64,000 nt of DNA. Origin: Streptomyces toxytricini (GTDB taxonomy: Bacteria; Actinomycetota; Actinomycetes; Streptomycetales; Streptomycetaceae). Of the stretch, positions 52,314 through 63,083 are shown piece by piece. Position numbers and translations under genes: made by a program. Numbering within the stretch: position 1 is the stretch's first letter; the number at the start of each line of letters is the position of its first letter. The DNA lies in contig NZ_BMTY01000019.1 of the NCBI RefSeq assembly GCF_014649915.1, positions 62,001 to 126,000 of the forward strand. Direction: 5' to 3'. The notes beneath the pieces are model-generated. The model was given only the letters and a program-made list of their open reading frames with translations, was not told the origin of the DNA and made no database searches.

Positions 52314-53565
52314 CCGCGGCGCCGACGGACGGGGAGGCGGGCGCGGCCGTCAGGAACGCCGCCCAGCCCTCCTTCGGGGCCTCGCCGACGCCGAGCGTCC
52401 GCATCCGCTCCAGGACCTTCGGGTCCTGGGCGTCGAGCCAGTCGACCAGCTCGCGGAACGGCACGCAGCGGACCTCGGGGCGGGTGCAGGTGCCCTTGAT
52501 GGTCTCCTCGACGGCCCGCATGTACGTGCCGCCGTTCCAGGACTCGAAGTGGTTGCCGATGATCAGCGGGGCCCGGTTGCCCTGGTAGGCGCGCTCGAAG
52601 GCCTGCAGCAGGCCGTCGCGCATCTGGTTGCCCCAGTAGACGTGCTGCGAGGGGTCGCCCTGGGTCGTCGTCCCGGACTGGTTGACGAGGTAGTTGTAGT
52701 CCATGCTCAGCGTCTCGAAGGCACGGCCGGGCAGGGGCACGAGCTGGAGCGGGATGTCCCAGAGGCCGTCCGTCCTCTTGGGCCAGACCTGCTTGGAGAT
52801 GCCGCTGGAGTCGTAGCGGAAGCCCATGCCCTTGGCGGCGAGCATGAAGTTCTCCTGCCCCTCGAGGCAGGGCGTGCGGGCGCCGATGAGCTCCTTGTCG
52901 TAGTCGAACGGCAGCGCCGGCAGGTCCTTCAGGCCCGAGTTGGTCTTCCAGTTCTTGACGAAGGACTTGGCCTGGTTGATCTCGCTCTTCCACTCCTCGA
53001 CGGACCACGTGCCGACACCCCCGTCGGGGCCGCAGAAGTGCCCGTTGAAGTGGGTGCCGATCTCGTTGCCCTCCAGCCAGGCGGCGCGGATCTGGGCGGC
53101 CGTGTCCCGGATGCCCTGGAGGTCGCCGAAACCGATGTCGGAGCGGCCGGGCTCGTGCTGCGGCGCCACATAGAGGGAACGTTTCTCCTCCGGGAGCATG
53201 TACACGCCGGAGAGGAAGTAGGTCATCCGGGCGTTGTACTTCTTCCCGACCTCGCGGAAGTGCGAGAAGAGCTTCTGGCTGTCCTCGCCGGCGCCGTCCC
53301 AGGAGAAGACCACGAACTGCGGGGGCTTCTCGCCGGGCTTCATCCGCTGCTGCGCGGCCACGTGGGGCTGTGGGCCCGTGTACGCGGTCGAGCCGTCACC
53401 GATAGGCCGGTTGACGCTGCCCGGGGCCTCCGGCGCGGCCGCGCCCTTCTTCCCGCCGGGCCCGCGGGAGGGGCCGGCGGACTCCGAACCGCTGCACCCG
53501 GCGGCGCCCAGCACCAGCGCCATGGCGACCAGGCCGCCTGCGGTCTTCTTCGTGGCGGGGATCAT
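52267..53565 (-). CDS. Polysaccharide deacetylase-like secreted lipoprotein
   Basis: A 432-residue exported protein with lipobox LGAAGC (Cys24) and a disordered Gly/Pro-rich spacer. The NodB-like fold is recognised by FVVFSWDGAGE (Asp90, motif 1 variant of TFDDG), EIGTHFNGHFCG with His172/His176 (motif 2), RTPC (motif 3 Arg) and the late IIGNHFESW segment. Motif 1 has a single Asp rather than DD, so activity on carbohydrate amides is uncertain. The last residues read GEAAQD. Its stop overlaps the convergent ATPase by 47 bases. The start is ATG 53565 with AGGTGGA upstream. Confidence 0.8.
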   Translation of the reverse strand: MIPATKKTAGGLVAMALVLGAAGCSGSESAGPSRGPGGKKGAAAPEAPGSVNRPIGDGSTAYTGPQPHVAAQQRMKPGEKPPQFVVFSWDGAGEDSQKLFSHFREVGKKYNARMTYFLSGVYMLPEEKRSLYVAPQHEPGRSDIGFGDLQGIRDTAAQIRAAWLEGNEIGTHFNGHFCGPDGGVGTWSVEEWKSEINQAKSFVKNWKTNSGLKDLPALPFDYDKELIGARTPCLEGQENFMLAAKGMGFRYDSSGISKQVWPKRTDGLWDIPLQLVPLPGRAFETLSMDYNYLVNQSGTTTQGDPSQHVYWGNQMRDGLLQAFERAYQGNRAPLIIGNHFESWNGGTYMRAVEETIKGTCTRPEVRCVPFRELVDWLDAQDPKVLERMRTLGVGEAPKEGWAAFLTAAPASPSVGAAVKPAAAPAAGEAAQD

Positions 53566-53863
53566 CCGTCCACCTCTCCTCGCTTGCCTCGCAGGACTTC
53601 GCTTCCGGGCCGCAACGTCCCACGCCGCACGCCCCAGAGATGGTGTGACAAGCCGTAAAAAATGCTTATTCAGCAGGGAGGGTGAATCTTTAGACCTTTT
53701 GCCCGTATTACCTTCCCTAGCGCTTTACTCAGCATTACCTTTCATTTACTGAGTGTTGAGACTGCCGTAGATGTTCGCATCGAACGGCGACCGAATTCGA
53801 CTACCAGCAACCGATTTCCGCTGATTCCCGCCGCTTCATCCCTCACAGAGGAGACGGGACCCC

Positions 53864-56293
53864 GTGACTGCCACCTTCTCCAAGCCCCTCGCCGACGCCC
53901 CCGGCGCCCAGCCCGGCTCCCCGTCCCCACCCGGCCGGGCCGACCTGGCGGCGGACCTCTCCGCCTCCCTCACCGTCTTCCTCATCGCCCTGCCCCTCTC
54001 CCTCGGCATCGCCCTCGCCACCGGCGCCCCGCTCCAGGCCGGCCTGGTGGCCGCAGCCGTGGGCGGCCTCGTGGCGGGCTACTTCGGAGGCGCCCCGCTC
54101 CAGGTCAGCGGCCCGGCCGCAGGACTCACCGTCGTCACCGCCGAGCTGATCCAGCGGTACGGCTGGCGCACCACCTGCGCCATCACCGTCCTCGCCGGCT
54201 GCTGCCAGCTCGGGCTCGCCGCGCTGCGCACTGCCCGCTCCGCCCTGATGGTGAGTCCGGCGATCGTGCACGGCATGCTCGCCGGCATCGGCGTGACCAT
54301 CGCCCTGGCCCAGCTGCACATCGTCCTCGGCGGCACCCCGCAGAGCTCCGCCCTCGCCAACGTCCGCGAGCTGCCCTCGCAGCTGGCCGACATCCACCCG
54401 ACCGCCCTCGGGATCAGCGCGCTCACGCTGCTCCTCCTCATCGCCTGGCCGCGGCTTCCCGGCCGGGCCGGCCAGGCCCTGCGCAAGATGCCCGCCGCGC
54501 TCGCCGCCGTCGGCACCGCCACCGCGGTCGCCGCCGTCGCCGGTCTGCGGCTCCCCCGCGTCGACCTGCCCTCGTGGCGCAGCCACGCCCTCCCCGAGCT
54601 GCCCGAGGGCCCGGTCCTCGGCCTCATCGCCGCCGTCCTGACCATCACCCTGGTCGGCAGCGTCGAGTCCCTGCTGTCCTCGGTCGCCACGGACAAGCTG
54701 ATCGCCTCCGAGCGGCCCACCGGCTCCCGCCCGCCCCGCGCCGACCTGGACCGCGAGCTCCGCGGCCAGGGCGCGGCCAACATCGTCTCCGGTGCACTCG
54801 GCGGCCTGCCCATCACCGGTGTCGCCGTCCGCAGCGTGGCCAACGTGAAGTCCGGGGCGATGAGCCGCAAATCGGCCATGTTGCACGGCTTCTGGGTGGT
54901 GCTCGCGGCCGGGCTCCTCGTGCCCGTCCTCGACCTCATCCCGCTGGCCGCGCTCGCCGCGCTCGTCATGGCGGTCGGGGTGCAGATGGTGAGCATCACC
55001 CACATGCGGACCGTCACCCGCCACCGGGAGGTCGCCGTGTACGCGACCACCATCGCGGCGGTCGTCCTCGGCGGCGTCCTGGAGGGCGTCGGCGTCGGCA
55101 TCGCAGTGGCCGTGGCGCTGGCCCTGCACCGGCTGGCCCGGACCAGGATCACGCTGGAGGAGCGGGACGGCGTCCACCACTTGGCGGTGCGCGGCCAGTT
55201 GACCTTCCTCGCGGTGCCCCGGCTGAGCCGGGCCCTGGCGCAGATTCCCCACAAGGGGCACGTGGTCGTGGAGCTGGGGGGCTCCTTCATGGACCACGCC
55301 GCGTACGAGACGCTGCACGACTGGCAGGAGTCGCATCTGGCGCACGGCGGCTCGCTGGAGGTCAACGGCCCGCCGGCGGCGGAACCCGGGGCCCGCGCCG
55401 TCCCCGCCTCCCGCACGGCCTCCGCTTCGGGATCCGGCCACCACTGCTGCCGGCCCTGGACCCCGTGGAAGAACCACTGCGACCACCAGCCGACCGGCGA
55501 CCGTACGCACCCGGAGGCCGCTCCGGTTCCGTCCGCGTCGGCGGACGCCGGCCAGGCAGGCGCCGTGACGGATCGCAACCCCGCCGGTGAGGGCGCCGGA
55601 GTCGCCGCGGCCCCGCGCAGCCGCGGCGCCAGCCGCCTGGCCAGCGGGATCACCGCCTTCCAGCGGGACACCGCGCCGCACGTCCGCGACGAGCTGGCCC
55701 GCCTGGCCCGCGAGGGGCAGCGCCCGTCGCAGCTCTTCCTGACCTGCGCGGACTCCCGGCTCGTCACCAGCATGATCACGGCCAGCGGCCCCGGCGACCT
55801 GTTCACGGTCCGCAACGTCGGGAACCTCGTGCCGCTGCCCGGCGCCGAGACCGGGGACGACTCGGTCGCGGCGGCGATCGAGTACGCAGTGGACGTGCTC
55901 CAGGTCGACAGCATCACGGTGTGCGGGCACTCGGGCTGCGGGGCCATGCAGGCGCTGCTGGACTCCGCGCCCGGGGAGCCGGCGACGCCGCTCGGCCGGT
56001 GGCTGCGGCACGGCCGGCCGAGCCTGGAGCGGATGGACAGCCCGCACCACGCCTGGGCCCGGATCGCCGGCAGGCTCCCGGCGGACGCGGTGGAGCAGCT
56101 GTGCCTGACGAACGTCGTGCAGCAGCTGGAGCACCTGCGGGCGCACGAGTCGGTGGCCCGGCGCCTCGCGGAGGGCACCCTGGAGCTGCACGGCATGTAC
56201 TTCCACGTGGGCGAGGCCCAGGCCTACCTGCTGTCCGAGGGGGAGGACTTCTTCGACTGTCGGGTTTTTGACAGTGTCGGCCGGCGTGCCTGA
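53864..56293 (+). CDS. SulP-family anion transporter fused to beta-carbonic anhydrase
   Basis: An 809-residue fusion. Residues about 28-425 are a SulP membrane domain (about 10-14 helices, PLSLGIALATGAPLQAG). Residues about 428-500 are a STAS domain, 500-590 a linker, and 590-800 a beta-carbonic anhydrase. The CA zinc ligands are Cys628 in TCADSRLV, with Asp630/Arg632 as the dyad, then His689 and Cys692 in CGHSGCGAM. Such fusions were proposed to be bicarbonate transporters coupled to CO2/HCO3- conversion. The linker has an unusual Cys/His cluster, HHCC...HCDH (526-541). The start is GTG 53864. A hairpin (56340-56372) ends the transcript. Confidence 0.9.
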   Translation: MTATFSKPLADAPGAQPGSPSPPGRADLAADLSASLTVFLIALPLSLGIALATGAPLQAGLVAAAVGGLVAGYFGGAPLQVSGPAAGLTVVTAELIQRYGWRTTCAITVLAGCCQLGLAALRTARSALMVSPAIVHGMLAGIGVTIALAQLHIVLGGTPQSSALANVRELPSQLADIHPTALGISALTLLLLIAWPRLPGRAGQALRKMPAALAAVGTATAVAAVAGLRLPRVDLPSWRSHALPELPEGPVLGLIAAVLTITLVGSVESLLSSVATDKLIASERPTGSRPPRADLDRELRGQGAANIVSGALGGLPITGVAVRSVANVKSGAMSRKSAMLHGFWVVLAAGLLVPVLDLIPLAALAALVMAVGVQMVSITHMRTVTRHREVAVYATTIAAVVLGGVLEGVGVGIAVAVALALHRLARTRITLEERDGVHHLAVRGQLTFLAVPRLSRALAQIPHKGHVVVELGGSFMDHAAYETLHDWQESHLAHGGSLEVNGPPAAEPGARAVPASRTASASGSGHHCCRPWTPWKNHCDHQPTGDRTHPEAAPVPSASADAGQAGAVTDRNPAGEGAGVAAAPRSRGASRLASGITAFQRDTAPHVRDELARLAREGQRPSQLFLTCADSRLVTSMITASGPGDLFTVRNVGNLVPLPGAETGDDSVAAAIEYAVDVLQVDSITVCGHSGCGAMQALLDSAPGEPATPLGRWLRHGRPSLERMDSPHHAWARIAGRLPADAVEQLCLTNVVQQLEHLRAHESVARRLAEGTLELHGMYFHVGEAQAYLLSEGEDFFDCRVFDSVGRRA

Positions 56294-56339
56294 TCAGGAC
56301 GCGCCCGAACCGATACCCTCCCGTTTCCGTGCCATCGTT

Positions 56340-56372
56340 CGGCCCCTTCCCCCGTCCGGCGGGAGGGGGCCG
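56340..56372 (+). terminator. 12-bp hairpin after the SulP-CA gene
   Basis: CGGCCCC-T-TCCC pairs with GGGA-G-GGGGCCG (one G-U) around a 9-base loop, 46 bases past the stop. Confidence 0.75.
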
Positions 56373-56396
56373 CTCGTGTGCAGGGGACGCCACGCG

Positions 56397-56412
56397 ATAG
56401 GTCTAAACCAAT
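56397..56412 (+). promoter_or_regulatory. DasR-like palindrome upstream of acs
   Basis: ATAGGTCTAAACCAAT matches 12 of 16 positions of the dre consensus ACTGGTCTAGACCACT bound by the GntR regulator DasR. It is 85 bases upstream of the acs GTG, near where a promoter should lie. DasR links N-acetylglucosamine to development and antibiotic production in Streptomyces. Binding here is inferred from similarity alone. Confidence 0.4.
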
Positions 56413-56496
56413 TTCGGGTTACCCCTTGTCACCGGCCCGTTCGACTGATGAGCTATGCCCGGGGACACAACGGACACCCTGGGAAAGGGAGATGTC

Positions 56497-58452
<1,956 letters not shown>

Positions 58453-58475
58453 CCGCCCGGCACCAGCCCGCCGAC

Positions 58476-58513
58476 AGGGGCATCCGACGCGACCTCCGCG
58501 CCGGATGCCCCTT
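58476..58513 (+). terminator. Hairpin terminator after acs
   Basis: An 11-bp perfect stem (58476-58486 with 58502-58512), extendable inward, is followed by CTTTCG. It begins 24 bases past the acs stop. Confidence 0.9.
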
Positions 58514-58570
58514 TCGCGCATAAGGTGACGATCGTCCGCTGCATGCCCGCGCACACCCGAGGTGCCATCC

Positions 58571-60031
58571 GTGGCCGCGCCCCGCCCTCCCCGCTCCGCC
58601 GACTCCCCCTCCCGCCGCCCGTTCCTCGGCCTGCTCTCCCTGCCCGAGCGCCGCTACGTGGCGGACGCCCTGCGCACCGAGACCGTCGGCGGCGTCGTCC
58701 TCCTCGTGGCCGCGGTGGCCGCCCTGCTGTGGGCCAACATCCCCGCGGTCTCCGCGAGCTACGACACCGTCCGCGACCTGCACTTCGGCCCCGCCGCACT
58801 CGGCCTGGACCTGTCCCTCCAGCACTGGGCGGCCGACGGCCTCCTCGCGGTCTTCTTCTTCGTCGCCGGCATCGAGCTCAAACGCGAACTCGTCGCGGGC
58901 GACCTCCGCGACCCCAAGGCTGCCGCTCTCCCCGTGATCGCCGCACTCTGCGGCATGGCCGTACCCGCGCTGGTCTACACGGCCGTCAACACGGCGGGCG
59001 GCGGCTCGCTCGGCGGATGGGCGGTCCCCACCGCCACCGACATCGCCTTCGCACTGGCCGTGCTCGCGGTCATCGGCACCTCGCTGCCGTCCGCCCTGCG
59101 CGCCTTCCTGCTCACCCTCGCCGTCGTCGACGACCTCTTCGCCATCCTGATCATCGCGGTCTTCTTCACCGGCGACATCCGGCTCCCTCAGCTCGCCGGC
59201 GCCCTCGCCGGGCTGGCCCTCATGTGGCTCCTGCTGCGCGCGGGCGTCCGCGGCTGGTACCTGTACGTCCCCCTGGCCACCGCCGTGTGGGCGCTCATGT
59301 ACAACAGCGGCATCCACGCCACCATCGCCGGCGTCGCCATGGGGCTCATGCTCCGCTGCACCCGCAGGGAAGGGGAGGAGCACTCCCCCGGCGAGCACAT
59401 CGAGCACCTGGTCCGCCCGCTGTCTGCCGGGGTCGCCGTCCCGCTGTTCGCCCTGTTCTCCGCCGGCGTCCCCCTCTCCGGCGGGGCCCTCGCCCAGGTC
59501 TTCGCCCGGCCGGAGCCCCTCGGCGTCGTCCTCGGCCTGGTCGCCGGCAAGACGGTCGGCGTCTTCGGCGGCACCTGGCTGGCCGCGCGCTTCACCCGGG
59601 CCGAGCTGAACGAGGACCTGGCCTGGCCGGACGTCCTGGCCGTGGCCGGGCTCTCGGGCATCGGGTTCACCGTCTCGCTGCTGATCGGCGAGCTCGCGTT
59701 CGCGGACGACCCCGGGCTGGCCGAGGAGGTGAAGGCCGCCGTCCTGGTCGGCTCCCTCGTCGCCGCCGTCCTCGCGGGCGTGCTGCTCAAGCTGCGCGAC
59801 CGCAGGTACCGCACCCTCAGCGCCGCGGAAGAGCTCGACGAGGACCACGACGGGATCCCGGACGTGTACGAGGCCGGCAACCCGGAGTACCACCTGCGCA
59901 TGGCGCGGATCCACGAGGAGAAGGCCGCCGAGCACCGGCGCCTGGCCCGGGCCGCCGCGGACTCCCGCGCGCCCGGCGGCACCGCCGAAGGGGCGGCCGG
60001 GTCCAGCGCAGCGGGCGACCGTCCGGCATGA
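58571..60031 (+). CDS. nhaA: Na+/H+ antiporter NhaA
   Basis: A 486-residue transporter exchanging Na+ (or Li+) for H+, important for pH and salt homeostasis. About 11-12 transmembrane segments are evident, with ATDIAFALAVLAVIG and VVDDLFAILIIAVFF, the latter holding the essential adjacent Asp pair. A hydrophilic C-terminal tail (about 425-486) with a DEDHDGIPDVYEAGNPEYH segment is longer than in E. coli and could be regulatory or Ca2+-binding. GTG 58571 is preferred because AGGTG sits seven bases upstream; GTG 58562, three codons earlier, is the alternative. It stands alone between acs and the DUF1469 gene. Confidence 0.9.
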   Translation: MAAPRPPRSADSPSRRPFLGLLSLPERRYVADALRTETVGGVVLLVAAVAALLWANIPAVSASYDTVRDLHFGPAALGLDLSLQHWAADGLLAVFFFVAGIELKRELVAGDLRDPKAAALPVIAALCGMAVPALVYTAVNTAGGGSLGGWAVPTATDIAFALAVLAVIGTSLPSALRAFLLTLAVVDDLFAILIIAVFFTGDIRLPQLAGALAGLALMWLLLRAGVRGWYLYVPLATAVWALMYNSGIHATIAGVAMGLMLRCTRREGEEHSPGEHIEHLVRPLSAGVAVPLFALFSAGVPLSGGALAQVFARPEPLGVVLGLVAGKTVGVFGGTWLAARFTRAELNEDLAWPDVLAVAGLSGIGFTVSLLIGELAFADDPGLAEEVKAAVLVGSLVAAVLAGVLLKLRDRRYRTLSAAEELDEDHDGIPDVYEAGNPEYHLRMARIHEEKAAEHRRLARAAADSRAPGGTAEGAAGSSAAGDRPA

Positions 60032-60094
60032 TCTGAACTGAACGCTTGTGTCCGACGGAGGACAGCCGCCGGCAGACGACAGAGGGAGAGAGCG

Positions 60095-60553
60095 ATGACC
60101 GCAGTGGACCAAGGGGCGCAAGGAGCCGAGCGCACACTCGGCCAGCTGGTCGCCTCGGCCACCGCCGAGATGTCCGCCCTGGTGCACGACGAGATCGCCC
60201 TCGCCAAGGCGGAGATCCGCCAGGACGTCAAGCGCGCGGGAATCGGCGGCGCCGCCATCTCGGTCGCAGGGGTGTTCGCCCTGTTCTCCCTGCCGGTGCT
60301 GAGCTTCGCCGCGGCGTACGGCATCCACAACCTGGGGCTCGGCCTCGCCTGGTCGTTCCTCATCGTCGGCGTGGCGTTCCTGCTGATCGCGGGCCTGCTC
60401 TCGCTGATCGCGGTGTCCAAGTTCAAGAAGGTCAAGCCGCCGGAGAAGTCCATCGCCTCCATGAAGGAGACCGCGGCGGTCGTCAGCACCGTCAAGCCGC
60501 ATCCGCGGCCGTTGAGTGACCAGGCGGTGGGTGTGGCACGCTCGTCCTCATGA
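60095..60553 (+). CDS. DUF1469 (holin-like) membrane protein
   Basis: A 152-residue protein with a helical N-terminal region (LGQLVASATAEMSALVHDEIALAKAEIRQDVK) and two membrane helices, GIGGAAISVAGVFALFSLPVLSF and LAWSFLIVGVAFLLIAGLLSLIAV. DUF1469/putative actinobacterial holin-X proteins have no proven lysis role; they may be envelope proteins. The ATG at 60095 is preceded by GGGAGAGAG. Its stop overlaps the epoxide hydrolase start (ATGA), so the two are coupled. Confidence 0.88.
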   Translation: MTAVDQGAQGAERTLGQLVASATAEMSALVHDEIALAKAEIRQDVKRAGIGGAAISVAGVFALFSLPVLSFAAAYGIHNLGLGLAWSFLIVGVAFLLIAGLLSLIAVSKFKKVKPPEKSIASMKETAAVVSTVKPHPRPLSDQAVGVARSSS

Positions 60554-61506
60554 CAGCGAGCGCACCGGATCCCAGCACACCGCCGACCGCCGCGACGGCG
60601 GTGCGCCTCGACGGGCCGTGGACCCACCGGGACGTCGCCGCCAACGGCGCCCGGTTCCACGTCGCCGAGCTCGGTGACGGCCCGCTCGTCCTGCTCCTGC
60701 ACGGCTTCCCCCAGTTCTGGTGGACCTGGCGGCACCAGCTGACCGCCCTCGCCGACGCCGGCTACCGCGCCGTCGCCATGGACCTGCGCGGCGTAGGCGG
60801 CAGCGACCGCACCCCGCGCGGCTACGACCCCGCGAACCTGGCCCTGGACGTCACCGGGGTGATCCGCTCCCTCGGCGAGCCGGACGCCGCGCTCGTCGGG
60901 CACGACCTCGGCGGCTACCTCGCCTGGACGGCCGCCGTGATGCGGCCCAAGCTGGTGCGCCGGCTGGCCGTCGTGTCGATGCCCCACCCGCGGCGCTGGC
61001 GGTCGGCGATGCTGTCCGACGTCGGCCAGACCCGGGCGAGTTCGCACATCTGGGGCTTCCAGCGCCCGTTCATCCCCGAGCGGCAGCTCGTCGCCGACGG
61101 CGGGGCGCTCGTCGGCCGGCTCATCCGGGACTGGTCCGGGCCGCGGCTCCGCGAGGACGGCGCGGAGGACGACCTCGCGGTCTACCGGCGGGCCATGTGC
61201 ATCCCGTCGACCGCCCACTGCTCGATCGAGCCGTACCGCTGGATGATGCGCTCCATGGCCCGGCCGGACGGGCTCCAGTTCAACCGCCGCATGAAGATGC
61301 CGGTACGGGTGCCGACGCTGCACATGCACGGCTCGCTCGACCCCGTGATGCGCACGCGCAGCGCCGCCGGATCCGGCGAGTTCGTCGAAGCCCCGTACCG
61401 CTGGCGGCTGTTCGACGGCCTCGGGCACTTCCCGCACGAGGAGGACCCGGCCGCCTTCTCGTCCGAGCTGATCGGCTGGCTGAAGGACCCCGAGCCCGAC
61501 CGCTGA
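60550..61506 (+). CDS. Epoxide hydrolase-like alpha/beta-hydrolase
   Basis: A 318-residue hydrolase. HGFP (51-54) forms the oxyanion motif, the nucleophile is Asp119 in VGHDLGGYLAW, and the triad is completed by Asp264 in GSLDPVMR and His293 in GLGHFPHEE. An Asp nucleophile and the HGFP motif favour epoxide hydrolase or haloalkane dehalogenase-like chemistry. The protein is cytosolic. It is translationally coupled to the DUF1469 gene (ATGA), the arrangement I recall for ephE-Rv3669 in M. tuberculosis. Confidence 0.9.
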   Translation: MTASAPDPSTPPTAATAVRLDGPWTHRDVAANGARFHVAELGDGPLVLLLHGFPQFWWTWRHQLTALADAGYRAVAMDLRGVGGSDRTPRGYDPANLALDVTGVIRSLGEPDAALVGHDLGGYLAWTAAVMRPKLVRRLAVVSMPHPRRWRSAMLSDVGQTRASSHIWGFQRPFIPERQLVADGGALVGRLIRDWSGPRLREDGAEDDLAVYRRAMCIPSTAHCSIEPYRWMMRSMARPDGLQFNRRMKMPVRVPTLHMHGSLDPVMRTRSAAGSGEFVEAPYRWRLFDGLGHFPHEEDPAAFSSELIGWLKDPEPDR

Positions 61507-61800
61507 CCGACCTGACGGATTGTCGGCCGAGCGGTCCTACAAGCCTTCAATTGCCGCGCGCATAGGCCAATTGGCCGCCGCGGAAGGGGTTACGGACGCG
61601 GGGGCACGGGCAGAGCTCGTTGTATGGGCTGGACGCACGACCACGGTGACACCGCACGCGACCGCCGCCCGGCAGCGACGCCGGGCGCGTACGGGAGGAC
61701 GGGCCGCGAGGGCCACGACCCTCGGCTCGGGATCCCGCGCATCCTTCGCCGCCGGGCCCGCTGGGTCTCGGCCCGGCTGCGCCACCAGCGCACGCCGTAG

Positions 61801-61824
61801 CCGCCCGGGCCGCAGCCCGGGCGG
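61801..61824. terminator. 9-bp hairpin between epoxide hydrolase and marP-like genes
   Basis: CCGCCCGGG (61801-61809) pairs with CCCGGGCGG (61816-61824) across six bases. It is positioned to terminate either convergent transcript. The rest of 61507-61867 holds no gene I can support. Confidence 0.65.
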
Positions 61825-61867
61825 GGCCACGCGGGTCCCGCAGCCGCCTCGGGTCAGCCGCCCCCGG

Positions 61868-63079
61868 TCACAGGGCGCAGCCCTGGGTGTCGGCGCGGCG
61901 GTCGTTCGTCTTCCCGAGCCGGATGTCGTCGCGGACCTCGTCCGCCGTGAGCGCGTAGCCGGTGTTCGGGTCGTCGAGCGACTTGGCGAAGACCACCCCG
62001 TACACCTTGCCGTCGGGCGTGAGCAGCGGGCCGCCCGAGTTGCCCTGGCGGACGGTCGCGTACAGCGAGTACACGTCGCGGCGGACGGTGCCGCGGTGGT
62101 AGATGTCCGGGCCGTTGGCGTTGATGCGGCCGCGGACGCGCGCGGAGCGGACGTCGTAGGCGCCGTTCTCCGGGAAGCCTGCGACGATCGCGTCGCTGCC
62201 GCTGACGGCGTCCTTCTCCGTGAACTCCAGCGGCGGCGCCTTCAGCTTGGGCACGTCCAGGACGGCGATGTCGCGCTCCCAGTCGTAGAGCACGACCTTG
62301 CCGTCGTACAGCTTGCCCTCGCCGCCTACCTGAACGGTCGGCTCGCTGACGCCGCCCACGACGTGCGCGTTGGTCATGACCCGGCCCGGGGCGAAGACGA
62401 ACCCGGTGCCCTCCAGCACCTTGCTGCAGCTGGGCGCCGTGCCGACGACCTTCACGATCGAGCGCTTGGCCGCCTCGGCGACGGGGCTCGTCGCGAGCGC
62501 CGGATCCGGTTCCCGCACCGCGGTGATCGGCTCGTTGGAGAACGGGCTGAAGACCTGTGGGAAGCCGTTGCGCGTGAGGGCGGAGGAGAAGTCCGAGAAC
62601 CAGGTGTTCGCCTGCGCCGGGAGCACCCGCGACACGCCCAGCAGCACCTTGGAGTTGCGGACCTCCTTGCCCAGCGTGGGCAGTGAGGTCCCGGCGAGCG
62701 CCGAGCCGATCAGCCACGCCACGAGCAGCATGGCGACGACGTTGACGACGGCGCCGCCCGTCGCGTCGAGGGCGCGCGCCGGCGACCACGTGATGTGGCG
62801 GCGCAGCCGGTTGCCCAGGTGGGTGGTGAAGGCCTGCCCGATGGAGGCGCAGATGATGACCACGACGACGGCGGCCACCACGACGGTGGTGGACACCTGG
62901 GTGCCGTCGTCGGTCACCTGGTTCCAGACCAGGGGCAGCACCGACACGGCGATGAGACCGCCGCCGAGGAAGCCGATCACCGACAGGATGCCGACGACGA
63001 AGCCCTGGCGATAACCGACGATCGCGAACCACACGGCGGCGACCAGCAACAGGATGTCCAGCACGTTCACATGGGCCAC
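61868..63079 (-). CDS. marP: MarP-like membrane-anchored serine protease
   Basis: A 403-residue protease. Four transmembrane helices of CvpA type occupy about 1-130; a chymotrypsin-like domain follows. The triad is His239 in NAHVVGG, Asp270 in WERDIAVLD and Ser348 in RQGNSGGPL. In M. tuberculosis MarP (Rv3671c) the equivalent protease is required for acid resistance and cleaves the peptidoglycan hydrolase RipA. Two cysteines, Cys218 in the protease region and Cys401 at the end, could form a disulfide. The GTG start at 63079 lies four bases after the Nudix gene stop, so the pair is co-transcribed. Confidence 0.93.
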   Translation of the reverse strand: MAHVNVLDILLLVAAVWFAIVGYRQGFVVGILSVIGFLGGGLIAVSVLPLVWNQVTDDGTQVSTTVVVAAVVVVIICASIGQAFTTHLGNRLRRHITWSPARALDATGGAVVNVVAMLLVAWLIGSALAGTSLPTLGKEVRNSKVLLGVSRVLPAQANTWFSDFSSALTRNGFPQVFSPFSNEPITAVREPDPALATSPVAEAAKRSIVKVVGTAPSCSKVLEGTGFVFAPGRVMTNAHVVGGVSEPTVQVGGEGKLYDGKVVLYDWERDIAVLDVPKLKAPPLEFTEKDAVSGSDAIVAGFPENGAYDVRSARVRGRINANGPDIYHRGTVRRDVYSLYATVRQGNSGGPLLTPDGKVYGVVFAKSLDDPNTGYALTADEVRDDIRLGKTNDRRADTQGCAL

Positions 63080-63083
63080 CGTC

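Noticed and set aside
60095..60553. Prophage remnant suggested by the holin-like gene
   Set aside because: No other phage gene is nearby, and the gene is part of a conserved actinobacterial chromosomal group.
61537..61830. A 97-codon minus-strand frame between the epoxide hydrolase and marP-like genes
   Set aside because: Ala/Arg/Pro-rich with no ribosome-binding site and overlaps a terminator hairpin.
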